From the NCBI GenBank assembly GCA_045652765.1, contig JAZOLG010000065.1, positions 1 through 10,130 of the forward strand: a DNA stretch of 10,130 nt, written 5' to 3'. Numbering within the stretch: position 1 is the stretch's first letter; every line of letters begins with the position of its first letter. Below are positions 1 through 7,596 of the stretch, piece after piece. The translations under genes and the position numbers were made by a program. The notes below the pieces were generated by a model. That model saw only the letters and a program-made list of their open reading frames with translations, was not told the DNA's origin and made no database searches. The stretch is from UBA1231 sp045652765 (GTDB taxonomy: Bacteria > Bacillota_I > Bacilli_A > ML615J-28 > CAG-313).

Positions 1-47
1 TAAAAAAATAGGAGGTGTAAAAGTAGTGATTAAAATTAAATAAAAAT

Positions 48-145
48 TGCTAAAACATAACTTTTTTGTAAACAGGATAAGGCGTGCAACACTCTGCATC
101 ACAAGTGTTACGTCATTGCGTTGTGACTGGGATACCCAGATTACA
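48..145 (+). ncRNA. Putative structured RNA (copy 1) upstream of serine recombinase operon
   Basis: About 98 bases that recur at 9881-9978 with roughly 80-85 percent identity by eye. A consistent fold can be drawn: a closing stem TGTAA (67-71) with TTACA (141-145); a long arm GGCGT (81-85) with ACGTC (110-114), extended by AACAC (88-92) with GTGTT (105-109); and a 3' hairpin CTGGG/CCCAG with loop ATA (127-139). Invariant unpaired stretches include ACAGGATAA and TCTGCATCAC. Differences between copies tend to preserve pairing, which favours RNA over a plain DNA repeat. It precedes a TnpW-like gene and a serine recombinase, so a cis-regulatory leader is a natural reading. I do not recognise it as a known riboswitch class. 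The alternative is a recombination site. Confidence 0.5.
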
Positions 146-222
146 TTTATAAAAAATAATAAGAAAATAAGGAGGACAAATTTATAGAGAAGAAAAACAA
201 ATTAAATATTCAAAGAGTTAAA

Positions 223-384
223 ATGTCATCAATTATTGATGATAAAAACAAAACAATTTATGTAATTAAAGAATCCGTTGGAGGAGAAAACAAAGTTTCT
301 AACATTATTGAAAAACTAATTTTAAAAGATATTAAAAATAACTTAACTAGTAAAGAAGAGGTTAACCATTATGATGGTAATTAA
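223..384 (+). CDS. Small TnpW-like transposon-encoded protein
   Basis: A short reading frame just upstream of the serine recombinase. The ATG at 223 gives 53 residues, with the core KTIYVIKESVGGE followed by an amphipathic helix (NIIEKLILKDIKNNL). This layout, a short beta-like TxYVV-type strand and then a helix containing EKLI, resembles the TnpW family found in TnpX-type elements of Firmicutes; the match is from memory and modest. Start choice is uncertain. ATG 223 has only a weak AAAGAG upstream, whereas a strong GGAGG at 171-175 sits 8 bases before an in-frame ATA at 184, which would give 66 residues with a non-standard start. The frame is open from 163. The role of TnpW proteins is not established; position suggests an accessory or regulatory function for the recombinase. 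Confidence 0.55.
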   Translation: MSSIIDDKNKTIYVIKESVGGENKVSNIIEKLILKDIKNNLTSKEEVNHYDGN

Positions 385-394
385 ATTAGTTGTA

Positions 395-403
395 TGGTAT
401 AAT
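395..403 (+). promoter_or_regulatory. Extended -10 promoter for serine recombinase
   Basis: TGGTATAAT at 395-403 is a TGn extended -10 element with a perfect TATAAT box. No good -35 is seen 17 bases upstream, as is usual for extended -10 promoters. A transcript starting near 410 would carry a small hairpin (AAAGC 417-421 with GCTTT 428-432) ahead of the recombinase ribosome site GGAG at 441-444. The element lies just past the stop of the TnpW-like gene, so the recombinase could be transcribed separately from it. Confidence 0.45.
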
Positions 404-453
404 ATAAGTGCTTGTGAAAGCTTATTTGCTTTAATAAAAAGGAGTATCCAAAT

Positions 454-2070
454 ATGAAGCAAAATAAACTTTACAACACAGCAATTTATTGTCGTCTATC
501 ATTAGACGATGGAAATGAGGGTGATTCATCAAGTATTAAAATTCAAAAAATGATGTTAGAAAAATATGCATTAGAACATGGATTTACTATTTATGATTAT
601 TATATCGATGATGGTTATAGTGGTCTTAACTTTGAACGTCCAGCATTTAAAAGATTAATGCAAGATATTAGTGATGGTAAAATCAATTTAGTATTAACTA
701 AAGATTTATCAAGACTTGGAAGAAATCATATTCAAACAAGTTATTTTATTGAAATATTCTTTCCAGATAATGATATTAGATATATCGCAGTTAATGATAA
801 TGTTGATACACTTTATGATAATAATGATATCGCACCATTTAAAAATATCTTAAATGATATGTATGCTAAAGACACTTCAAGAAAAGTAAAGACTGCTAAA
901 AGATTATTAATGCAAAAAGGTATGTTTATGGCAGCTCAACCTCCATATGGATATAAAAAAGATCCAAATGATAAAAATCATTTAGTAATAGATGAAGAGG
1001 CTGCTGAAGTAGTTAGACTAATATTTGACTTAGCATTAAGTAATATCGGTGTAGTTAAGATTACTAGAGAATTAAATAAAAGAGGTATTATGCCTCCAAG
1101 TATTTATAAAGCTAGTAAAGGTGACTTAAGGTTTACTAAGTTAACTGAAACAAGAAGACAAATGTTTAAAAACTATGACATTGAATCTTGGAACGCTGTA
1201 ACTGTAGGAGCAATCATAAGAGATATGGTCTATGTTGGTGATATGGAAAATCATAAATATGAAGTGAAAAACTATAAAACCAAGAAATGCACAAAAGTTC
1301 CTAAAGAGGAACATATCATAGTAAGAAATACACACGAACCAATTATATCTAGAAGTGACTTTGAACATGTTCAAGAATTAATTAGACATAGACAAAGACC
1401 ATCTAGACATAATCATCCAAATCTTTTTAAAGGAATTCTTAGATGTAAGAATTGTGGAAGACCTCTAAATCTATATTACAATAAAAGAAGAAGTGGTAAG
1501 ATGGTATGGAGATATAGATGTGTTGGTAATTTTGTAAAGTATGGATTAGATGATGAACCTAATACAATAGGATATCTTGAAATCTATGATATAGTTAAAT
1601 CCAAACTAAAGGAACTAATGAAGTCACTAAAATTAAATAGTGATGAATTTATAAATAACATTATTGATAAAGTAGATACTGATGAACACATTAAAGTATT
1701 AGTTAGTGAGAAAAATAAAATAGTTACTAGACTTAATACAATCGACTCAATCATCATTAGATTATATGAAGATTTAGTAGAAGAAAAACTAAGTGGAAGT
1801 AACTATCAAAAGATGTTAGATAAGTATCAAGATGAACAAAAGAAGTTAAACTCACAACTAATAGAAATTGAAAGTAAACTTACTCAGGAGAATAAGACGG
1901 AAGAAAATATTGAAACATTCAAGCAAATAGCAAGAAAGTATATTGACTTTGATGAGTTGACTCCTGAAATCATTAATAATTTAATATCACATATAACAGT
2001 AAGTCATGTGAAAGTTATTAATGGTACAAAATTTAGAGAAATTAAGATTATCTATAAGTTTATAGGTTAA
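454..2070 (+). CDS. Large serine recombinase, TnpX type
   Basis: Site-specific recombinase of 538 residues that would cut and rejoin attachment sites through a serine-DNA bond, integrating or excising an element. The N-terminal resolvase domain (about 7-150) has R14 and nucleophile S16 in YCRLS, and SRLGR at 86-90. The Recombinase domain follows (about 163-310, from PYGY). A zinc-ribbon-like segment has C331 and C334 (CKNC) and C356, but the usual fourth Cys near 368-372 is absent. A charged coiled coil spans about 410-482, and a DUF4368-like tail ends in IIYKFIG. Length and order match TnpX-type transposon recombinases. Start: GGAG at 441-444, 9 bases before ATG. The stop codon lies directly against a truncated rhs core, suggesting the element end is just past this gene. 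A paralogue begins at 10064. Confidence 0.93.
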   Translation: MKQNKLYNTAIYCRLSLDDGNEGDSSSIKIQKMMLEKYALEHGFTIYDYYIDDGYSGLNFERPAFKRLMQDISDGKINLVLTKDLSRLGRNHIQTSYFIEIFFPDNDIRYIAVNDNVDTLYDNNDIAPFKNILNDMYAKDTSRKVKTAKRLLMQKGMFMAAQPPYGYKKDPNDKNHLVIDEEAAEVVRLIFDLALSNIGVVKITRELNKRGIMPPSIYKASKGDLRFTKLTETRRQMFKNYDIESWNAVTVGAIIRDMVYVGDMENHKYEVKNYKTKKCTKVPKEEHIIVRNTHEPIISRSDFEHVQELIRHRQRPSRHNHPNLFKGILRCKNCGRPLNLYYNKRRSGKMVWRYRCVGNFVKYGLDDEPNTIGYLEIYDIVKSKLKELMKSLKLNSDEFINNIIDKVDTDEHIKVLVSEKNKIVTRLNTIDSIIIRLYEDLVEEKLSGSNYQKMLDKYQDEQKKLNSQLIEIESKLTQENKTEENIETFKQIARKYIDFDELTPEIINNLISHITVSHVKVINGTKFREIKIIYKFIG

Positions 2071-2072
2071 TC

Positions 2073-2876
2073 TTTTATGGGGATACTCGTAATAGCCCTG
2101 TCGAAACTCAGTTATTCTATTGCAACTCTAGATATTATTCACCTGAACTTTGTAGGTTCATAAGTCCAGATTCAATTGAATATTTAGACCCAGAAAGTAT
2201 CAATGGATTAAACTTATATTGCTACTGCATGAACAATCCGATTATGTATGCCGATCCTAGTGGACATATGCCTGAATGGTTACAATGGACACTTGGTGGG
2301 TTGATCGTAGTTGGAGCTATTGCTTTATCTATATGTACGGCCGGTCTAGCAACGCCAATTGCAACCGCTGTAGGTGGTGGATTGTTTGGTGCAATTGTAG
2401 GAGGTGCCGTCGCAGGAGCTATTGGCGGAGCAATCGCAGGTTTTGGTGTCAGCATAGGAACACAAGCTATTACCAATGGGTTTGAGAATATTAATTGGAG
2501 CGATGTTGGAAAATCTACAGCAAGTGGTGCGATTTCTGGATTTATTGCTGGTGGAGTTTTTGGTGGAATCAAATACGCATATTCTGCTAAAAGTCTTGCT
2601 AACAGCGTTTCAGGTTTAAGCAAAGCACAATCAAGTCTTGATAATGCATGGAAACCATTGAGTAATGTTAAAAATTTAGCAAATATGCCATTTAGTGGTG
2701 CAAATATTGCTAGAACGGTAGGACAAGCTGCTGCAAATTACAATGCTGCTTATACTAATTTAATATTTGCTGGTGTTAATAATACTATTGCTAAATTGGC
2801 ATTTACTGGATTATATGCGGGAGCACAATTTGGTTTAAAACAATTAATTGGTTATGGAATTAATCAAATTTGGTGA
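2073..2876 (+). pseudogene. 5'-truncated Rhs core with C-terminal tip
   Basis: The 3' end of an Rhs/YD-repeat polymorphic toxin gene. The frame opens after a stop at 2055-2057. Recognisable Rhs homology begins near 2100 with SRYYSPELCRFISPDS, then YLDPESINGLNLYCYC, NNPIMYADPSGH, the standard Rhs-associated core that precedes the variable tip. There is no start codon or ribosome site before the core; the ATG at 2229 lies inside it and is not a credible start. The tip is very rich in Gly and Ala: about 60 hydrophobic residues after PEWLQW, then a SGAISGF-type linker and a last stretch of about 110 residues without an obvious nuclease motif, ending NQIW. The toxin activity is not identified; the hydrophobic tract could act on membranes or be a linker. 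Base composition looks less AT-rich than neighbours. It could be a silent tip cassette or the 3' half of a split gene. Confidence 0.8.
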
Positions 2877-2886
2877 GGTTAATTAT

Positions 2887-3183
2887 ATGAATAAAAAGAC
2901 TATCTTGGAATTGAAAAAAGTCATTTTTACTGAAAGTGAAATAATAGTGAAAAATAAAAAAGAAGATGTAACAATTTTATATAGCAATATAAAATACACA
3001 TCTTATCATAAGAAAAATTTTATTAATTATTTATTAATTTATGGATTAGATGTTGCTCCGGGATGGCTTTTAATAAAATTCAAAGAAAAAATTTCAAATA
3101 GAAAGGCAATTATGTTCAAAATAGACTATGATGATTTAATGAAATTGCCTAAAAAAATATTAGAAATTTTGGGAATTAATTAG
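2887..3183 (+). CDS. Probable Rhs immunity protein (unrecognised family)
   Basis: A 98-residue protein with no family I recognise. It begins 10 bases after the Rhs tip stop, and its ribosome site (GGTGAGG, 2872-2878) overlaps that stop, so the two are translationally linked. A longer frame from 2848 exists, but ATG 2887 has the better ribosome site. The sequence alternates short strands (FTESEIIVKNKKEDVTILY) with a hydrophobic middle (NYLLIYGLDVAPGWLLIKF) and a C-terminal helix (DDLMKLPKKILEILG). This is vaguely like small PH-like or YcxB-like domains, but that is weak. Small genes placed directly after Rhs tips usually encode the cognate immunity protein, which is the basis of the call. A terminator follows at once. 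Confidence 0.6.
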   Translation: MNKKTILELKKVIFTESEIIVKNKKEDVTILYSNIKYTSYHKKNFINYLLIYGLDVAPGWLLIKFKEKISNRKAIMFKIDYDDLMKLPKKILEILGIN

Positions 3184-3214
3184 TATATATTTAATAAAAA
3201 ACACAAACTTGCAG

Positions 3215-3252
3215 GAGTGTAGCTGTCTAGTAAGATGGTTACACTCTTTTTT
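3215..3252 (+). terminator. Rho-independent terminator after immunity gene
   Basis: GAGTGTA (3215-3221) pairs with TACACTC (3240-3246) across a loop of about 18 bases, with two further possible pairs inside, followed by six T (3247-3252). It ends the Rhs tip/immunity transcript and separates it from the next gene. Confidence 0.75.
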
Positions 3253-3300
3253 ATAATAATATAAGTATGATAGAATGGTAAGTATAGTGAGGTGTCAATA

Positions 3301-4962
3301 ATGAGAATAAAAGATTTCTTTAAAGGAAAAATATCAGAAATATTAGAAAATTACGAATGTGTAAAATTTGATGAGGATGAGTTTCAATACGCTAAATTGA
3401 TATATGATTTAGTTAAATGGTTTCATTATATAAATTGTGATGAAAAGGAGAACTTATATATTATTAATGAATTTAATAAAGAGTCTATCGAAAATATAAT
3501 GTTATATGACCTAAATCCTTTGGTCATAGCAAGATTATGTACTTATTTATATCAAACATTTAAGGATGAAAAATATAATAATGCAATTAAAGCCGCTGAA
3601 AACTATGTTATCTCATTTTCTATAATTGATGATTATGAGATTAAATGTTCATGTGTAAACAAAATCATTAACATTTCGAAAACATTTCGACAAACAAAAT
3701 ATGACGATACAATAAAAAAATTTTTAAGAGAATTATTAGGGACAGAAAGAGAAGAACACAATGCATATGAGTTACACATTATACAATCTTGTTATAAATA
3801 TGGTGTTATTGATTATGCTGAATGTATTGAATATTGTATAAATAAAATGCAAGATTCACATAGTAAAAACGGATATATATCTGATGGTTATTTTGAATTC
3901 ATAATAGAAGTAATTAAAGATGCTTTGAAGAAGAAGAAAATCTCCCAAGATGAATATAATTTAAAACAAAAAGAACTTTATATTTTAAAAGCAAAACTAA
4001 ATGAGAAATTTGCGGATAGTTTGAAGTTACCGATTCAAAAGTCTCATTATTATGAAATTGCCATTCAAAGTTTAAAACAAGCTGGAATTAATCCATATTC
4101 TGAAGAATTTATAAATTTACGAGAAAAACTCGAATTAAATCAATCGAAAATAAAAGAAAATATGCATTTGTTTAAAGAAGAGGTTGATTTTTCGAAATAT
4201 TTGCAATGGGTAAGTGAAAGGTTAGATGAATTAGACAAAAAAGATTATATTAAACTATTAGTATATGGTGGATTTCATCCAAGAAAAGAAAAACAAATAA
4301 ATGAAGTAAAAACAGAAATGAAAGAATCAATATTTGCGTCCTTATTTCCAACAGCAACAATAAACGAGGCAGGTAAAACTATTTCTAAATTGAGAGCAAT
4401 TGATAATAAAATGGATGAAGATGAAAAAGAAGAAATTATTTTAGAACATGCTTACAATAGTATTAGGTTAACAGTTCAATTAAATGCACAAATGATACAT
4501 AAAATGTTAATTATGATAAAAGAAAGAAATAGTAATATAAAGGATTACTCATCAGAAATTGTTGACAACAGTTTTATTGTCCCTAAATCAAGAAAAGAAA
4601 TCGTAAAGAAGGGAATTAATTATGGTTTTGATTTTGATTTTGAATCATCATTAGGAATTTTGATTCCGCAGATGGAAAATTGTATTAGAGAATTAGCTGG
4701 TATTTGTGGAGAATCAAAGTATAAATTAGGTGATGACTTTATTGAAAGTGCAAATGGGTTAGAATACCTATTAAAAAAGGGAAATATATTGGAACAATCG
4801 ATTGACGAAGATACATATTTTGGTATTTGTGCTATATTTTTGAGTGATTATGGTTTGAATTATAGAAATGAATTTGCACATGGATTAATCGAAAGTTTTA
4901 ATAATTTCGCTGGATTATATGTATGGTGGTATTGTTTGTATTTAATTACTTTATATTCATAA
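3301..4962 (+). CDS. DUF4209-like protein with RNxxxHG (HEPN-like) motif
   Basis: A 553-residue, largely helical, Lys/Glu-rich cytosolic protein. Near the C terminus is RNEFAHG (about residues 522-528). This fits the RNxxxHG signature I associate with DUF4209, and R522/H527 also fit the Rx4H pattern of HEPN ribonucleases. After it comes an aromatic hydrophobic tail (YVWWYCLYLITLYS). The N-terminal 250 residues look like an alpha-helical repeat scaffold; no nucleotide-binding motif is seen. Start: the GAGGTG at 3289-3294 is 6 bases before ATG 3301; the upstream in-frame GTG 3292 lies inside that ribosome site and is rejected. The gene is monocistronic, with terminators on both sides, and converges on a restriction endonuclease gene. 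The location next to a restriction system suggests a phage-defence role, but this is inference and no partner gene is visible. Confidence 0.7.
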   Translation: MRIKDFFKGKISEILENYECVKFDEDEFQYAKLIYDLVKWFHYINCDEKENLYIINEFNKESIENIMLYDLNPLVIARLCTYLYQTFKDEKYNNAIKAAENYVISFSIIDDYEIKCSCVNKIINISKTFRQTKYDDTIKKFLRELLGTEREEHNAYELHIIQSCYKYGVIDYAECIEYCINKMQDSHSKNGYISDGYFEFIIEVIKDALKKKKISQDEYNLKQKELYILKAKLNEKFADSLKLPIQKSHYYEIAIQSLKQAGINPYSEEFINLREKLELNQSKIKENMHLFKEEVDFSKYLQWVSERLDELDKKDYIKLLVYGGFHPRKEKQINEVKTEMKESIFASLFPTATINEAGKTISKLRAIDNKMDEDEKEEIILEHAYNSIRLTVQLNAQMIHKMLIMIKERNSNIKDYSSEIVDNSFIVPKSRKEIVKKGINYGFDFDFESSLGILIPQMENCIRELAGICGESKYKLGDDFIESANGLEYLLKKGNILEQSIDEDTYFGICAIFLSDYGLNYRNEFAHGLIESFNNFAGLYVWWYCLYLITLYS

Positions 4963-4971
4963 ATAATTATT

Positions 4972-5014
4972 AAAAAGGACCAAATAATACTTAATTGTAC
5001 CATTTGGTCTTTTT
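4972..5014. terminator. Bidirectional terminator between convergent genes
   Basis: GACCAAAT (4978-4985) pairs with ATTTGGTC (5002-5009). A bulged G and an A5/T5 extension on the two arms give a U tract in both directions. It lies between the stop of the DUF4209-like gene and the stop of the leftward restriction gene, so it can end both transcripts. Confidence 0.85.
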
Positions 5015-5015
5015 G

Positions 5016-6713
5016 CTATATTGAGATTCTAAATGTGTTTATTTTGTCCACAAATTGTTGAACATCTAATGTTTTTAAATCAACTATTATTGAATCATAA
5101 TTATTGTTTAGGTCTTTAATGTTTTCACTATCAGAAATTAATCCGATTGTCTTTTCGATAGATAGTGTAGATATATTTACTTTGTCGTTAATTGCTTTAA
5201 ATCTAAAGAATTCTACAACATCCGGATGAATATAAGGAGCAACCATTAAGACTCTATAATCAACTCCGTGTGTTGTTTTTTCGTTTTGCATATGTCTAAC
5301 AATATTAGTGGTTTCATTATTTAACTGCTGATTTCTACCTCGTTGCATTGTTGGTTCTAGTATATATGATCCGTCAATATGATGATAGATTATGTCACAT
5401 TTACTAGATGGGGCACAATGTAGAGGTAGTCCTTCTTCGTTGTATATGATATTTGAAATAAGACCTTTTAAACCATACTTTTTACCTATCGATAAAGCAA
5501 GCAAATATTCTAATCTTAAAGGCTCAGGAATATCATTGAATTTAGATTCTTCTTTAACACTACCGGAAAGAATTAGCAATTCATTTAATATTAAATCATA
5601 ATCATATTTTGCCACAGCCTTTGCTAATGCTTGATTATAGAAAATTCTATCTAGATAGATTTCTTTTTCTTCTAATGTCATTGTGTCGTTTAGGGTTATA
5701 TTTAATACTTCAGCTTTGGTTCTGACAATTCTATTTCTGATTGTTTCATTATTTTCCCAAGGAATATTTATGTTAGAAAGATAGTTATAATAGTCGTCTT
5801 GGTTATTAAATGTCCTAAAAGAATAATCTTTATATGTCTTTATTATAGTTTTTACTTTTTCATAATTATATTTTGAAAAATCATAGTAAACATAATTAAA
5901 TTTTCCATGTTGAACTAATAAGCCAGTCATTTCAAACTTTCTAAATACTTCATCAGGATAATCTTTTATAATACTATCAAAAGCTAATGGTAGAATACCA
6001 TTTTCGTTTAGATACTTTAGAATATATTCTTCATTTATCGTATATTTATATTTCAATCGATATTTAATTATTTCATTTGCACATTCTAGATAGTTACAAT
6101 CTTTCATGCTTAATACAAAAGTGGCAAATTCGTGTTTTAAAATACCTTTAGGTTCATTCCCTAGTTCTTTCCATCTCATATTAACTTCGTTAATTACAAA
6201 AATAGTATTTAAGAAAGGAATAGACTCATTTAAAAGAGAAGTTCTACAAGGATTATTGGCATGCATACCTATTAAAGCTTTAGTATAAATGATTGAAGCA
6301 TCTATTTTATTTTCAATTAAATCATTTCCTAATTTGCTTATAGTAATGTAATATTTTTTACCGGATTTCTTAAATATTAAGAATCCTTGATCTTTTAATG
6401 ATCGAAGTTGAGTCATAACTCTTCCACTTAATCCAGTAGCTTGTGGATTATCTTTAATTGCAGTAATTACTTCTTGAGGTGTTAATTCAATGTCCGATTC
6501 GATTTTGTTTTTAATTGATTCAGAAACATTCGTGAATTGATATATTCCTTTTTTAACGAGTTCAAAAAGATACAAGTATAGATTATTATCATCCATTAAT
6601 TGACCATCAAATTTTTTGAAAGCAATCAAAAAATCTGTGTTTCTCTTTGGATTTCTTATTGTTGTATTAATAGAAAAAATTTTATAGCCTTTTCTAGCTC
6701 CAGAAGTTCCCAT
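5016..6713 (-). CDS. AlwI-family type II (IIS-like) restriction endonuclease
   Basis: A 565-residue DNA endonuclease. The N terminus (SINTTIRNPKRNTDFLIAF, about 14-32) matches the start typical of AlwI-family enzymes. A winged-helix-like segment spans about 70-135 (GLSGRVMTQLRSLKDQGFLI). The C-terminal nuclease core has APSSKCDII with D440, then YILEPTM with E453 and T455, followed by RGRNQQ, a Glu at 467 and VRH (472-474). This reads as the D...ExT form of the PD-(D/E)XK fold in the AlwI/N.BstNBI group. Members cut outside short asymmetric sites such as GGATC; the specificity here cannot be read from sequence. The start has AGGAGG 6 bases upstream (6720-6725), and this overlaps the stop of the preceding methyltransferase, so translation is coupled. 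It is the last gene of the operon, fitting methylation before cutting. Confidence 0.8.
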   Translation of the reverse strand: MGTSGARKGYKIFSINTTIRNPKRNTDFLIAFKKFDGQLMDDNNLYLYLFELVKKGIYQFTNVSESIKNKIESDIELTPQEVITAIKDNPQATGLSGRVMTQLRSLKDQGFLIFKKSGKKYYITISKLGNDLIENKIDASIIYTKALIGMHANNPCRTSLLNESIPFLNTIFVINEVNMRWKELGNEPKGILKHEFATFVLSMKDCNYLECANEIIKYRLKYKYTINEEYILKYLNENGILPLAFDSIIKDYPDEVFRKFEMTGLLVQHGKFNYVYYDFSKYNYEKVKTIIKTYKDYSFRTFNNQDDYYNYLSNINIPWENNETIRNRIVRTKAEVLNITLNDTMTLEEKEIYLDRIFYNQALAKAVAKYDYDLILNELLILSGSVKEESKFNDIPEPLRLEYLLALSIGKKYGLKGLISNIIYNEEGLPLHCAPSSKCDIIYHHIDGSYILEPTMQRGRNQQLNNETTNIVRHMQNEKTTHGVDYRVLMVAPYIHPDVVEFFRFKAINDKVNISTLSIEKTIGLISDSENIKDLNNNYDSIIVDLKTLDVQQFVDKINTFRISI

Positions 6714-6723
6714 AAAATACCTC

Positions 6724-7596
6724 CTAGTAATTTTTAATTAACACTTCAATTGTGTCTGTTATATTCTTTTTCTGATAATTGGCGTTCCTATATTGCCTTT
6801 TGAGAATTAAAGTCGTATATTTCTTTGACCATTCTTTTAATAGAGAATTTTCTTTTCCATTAGATAAAATTACATTAGACAATACAAATTTAATTCCTTT
6901 ATCATTTAAATCGTCTAATAAATTAAGTAAATCTTTTTCGTCGTCTATATTCCAATTACTGTTATATGGAGCATTAGTGATTAAATATGGAGGATCAAAA
7001 TAATAAACTGCTTTTGGGTCCAAATAAAGTGAAGGTTCTCTAAAATCTTTGTTACTAAATGAGATGGTTTTAGATTTTATATGATCAACAAATAATTTTA
7101 AATTTTTATAGATTGAAGAAGATAAATCTACTTTTCCTACAGGTACATTAAATTGATTATCATTATTGAATCTAATGTAGTGATTAAAGCCATATATCAA
7201 GAGAACTATTAATTTATTTATATCATTCTGTTTGTTGTAATCATTTTTTAGTTTCTGATAACCTTCACGATTATAATTAGAAAGTCCTTCATGTTTTAAT
7301 TCAATGTAATTAGCTTTGCCTTCTTTATATGTGTAAGTTAATTTATATTCTAAAATTATATCTTCAATTTTTGAAATTATATCTTCAAAAGAAGTAGTGT
7401 AAAAATACTTGAGTAAATCAATTGCGTGAATAGAAATATCATTTAATAGAATACTGTTTATGTTAGAGTTAATAGAAACAACACCGCTACCACAAAATAT
7501 TTCAACAATTTGTGAACAATTATTAGGCAATTCAGGTATTATTTGTGAAAGTAGTTTGTTTTTATTGCCTGGATAACTAATAGGATTAACTATCAT
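6724..7596 (-). CDS. D12-class (Dam-like) N6-adenine DNA methyltransferase
   Basis: A 290-residue enzyme that transfers a methyl group from SAM to adenine N6 and protects one strand of the cognate restriction site. Motif order is that of the alpha class: YPGNKNK (8-14, motif X), FCGSG (34-38, motif I, SAM binding), FNVPVG (149-154), and the catalytic DPPY (201-204, motif IV) in YYFDPPYL. Length is normal for Dam/DpnM-type enzymes. The start overlaps the stop of the upstream methyltransferase by four bases (ATGA at 7593-7596) and lacks a good ribosome site of its own, so re-initiation is likely. It is the middle gene of the operon. Dam-like enzymes often recognise GATC; if the nuclease is GGATC-specific the pairing would be sensible, but this is a guess. 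Confidence 0.9.
   Translation of the reverse strand: MIVNPISYPGNKNKLLSQIIPELPNNCSQIVEIFCGSGVVSINSNINSILLNDISIHAIDLLKYFYTTSFEDIISKIEDIILEYKLTYTYKEGKANYIELKHEGLSNYNREGYQKLKNDYNKQNDINKLIVLLIYGFNHYIRFNNDNQFNVPVGKVDLSSSIYKNLKLFVDHIKSKTISFSNKDFREPSLYLDPKAVYYFDPPYLITNAPYNSNWNIDDEKDLLNLLDDLNDKGIKFVLSNVILSNGKENSLLKEWSKKYTTLILKRQYRNANYQKKNITDTIEVLIKNY

Noticed and set aside
48..145. Known riboswitch such as TPP, c-di-GMP, THF or guanidine classes
   Set aside because: The hallmark sequences of these classes as I recall them (for example CTGAGA of TPP) are absent, and recombinase genes are not their usual targets.
2222..2623. Minus-strand 133-residue Pro/Ala-rich frame
   Set aside because: Shadow of the Gly/Ala-rich Rhs tip, whose core motif is certain on the plus strand.
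2229..2876. Independent gene starting at ATG 2229
   Set aside because: The ATG is inside the Rhs NNP...DPSGH core, homology continues upstream in the same frame to about 2100, and there is no ribosome site.
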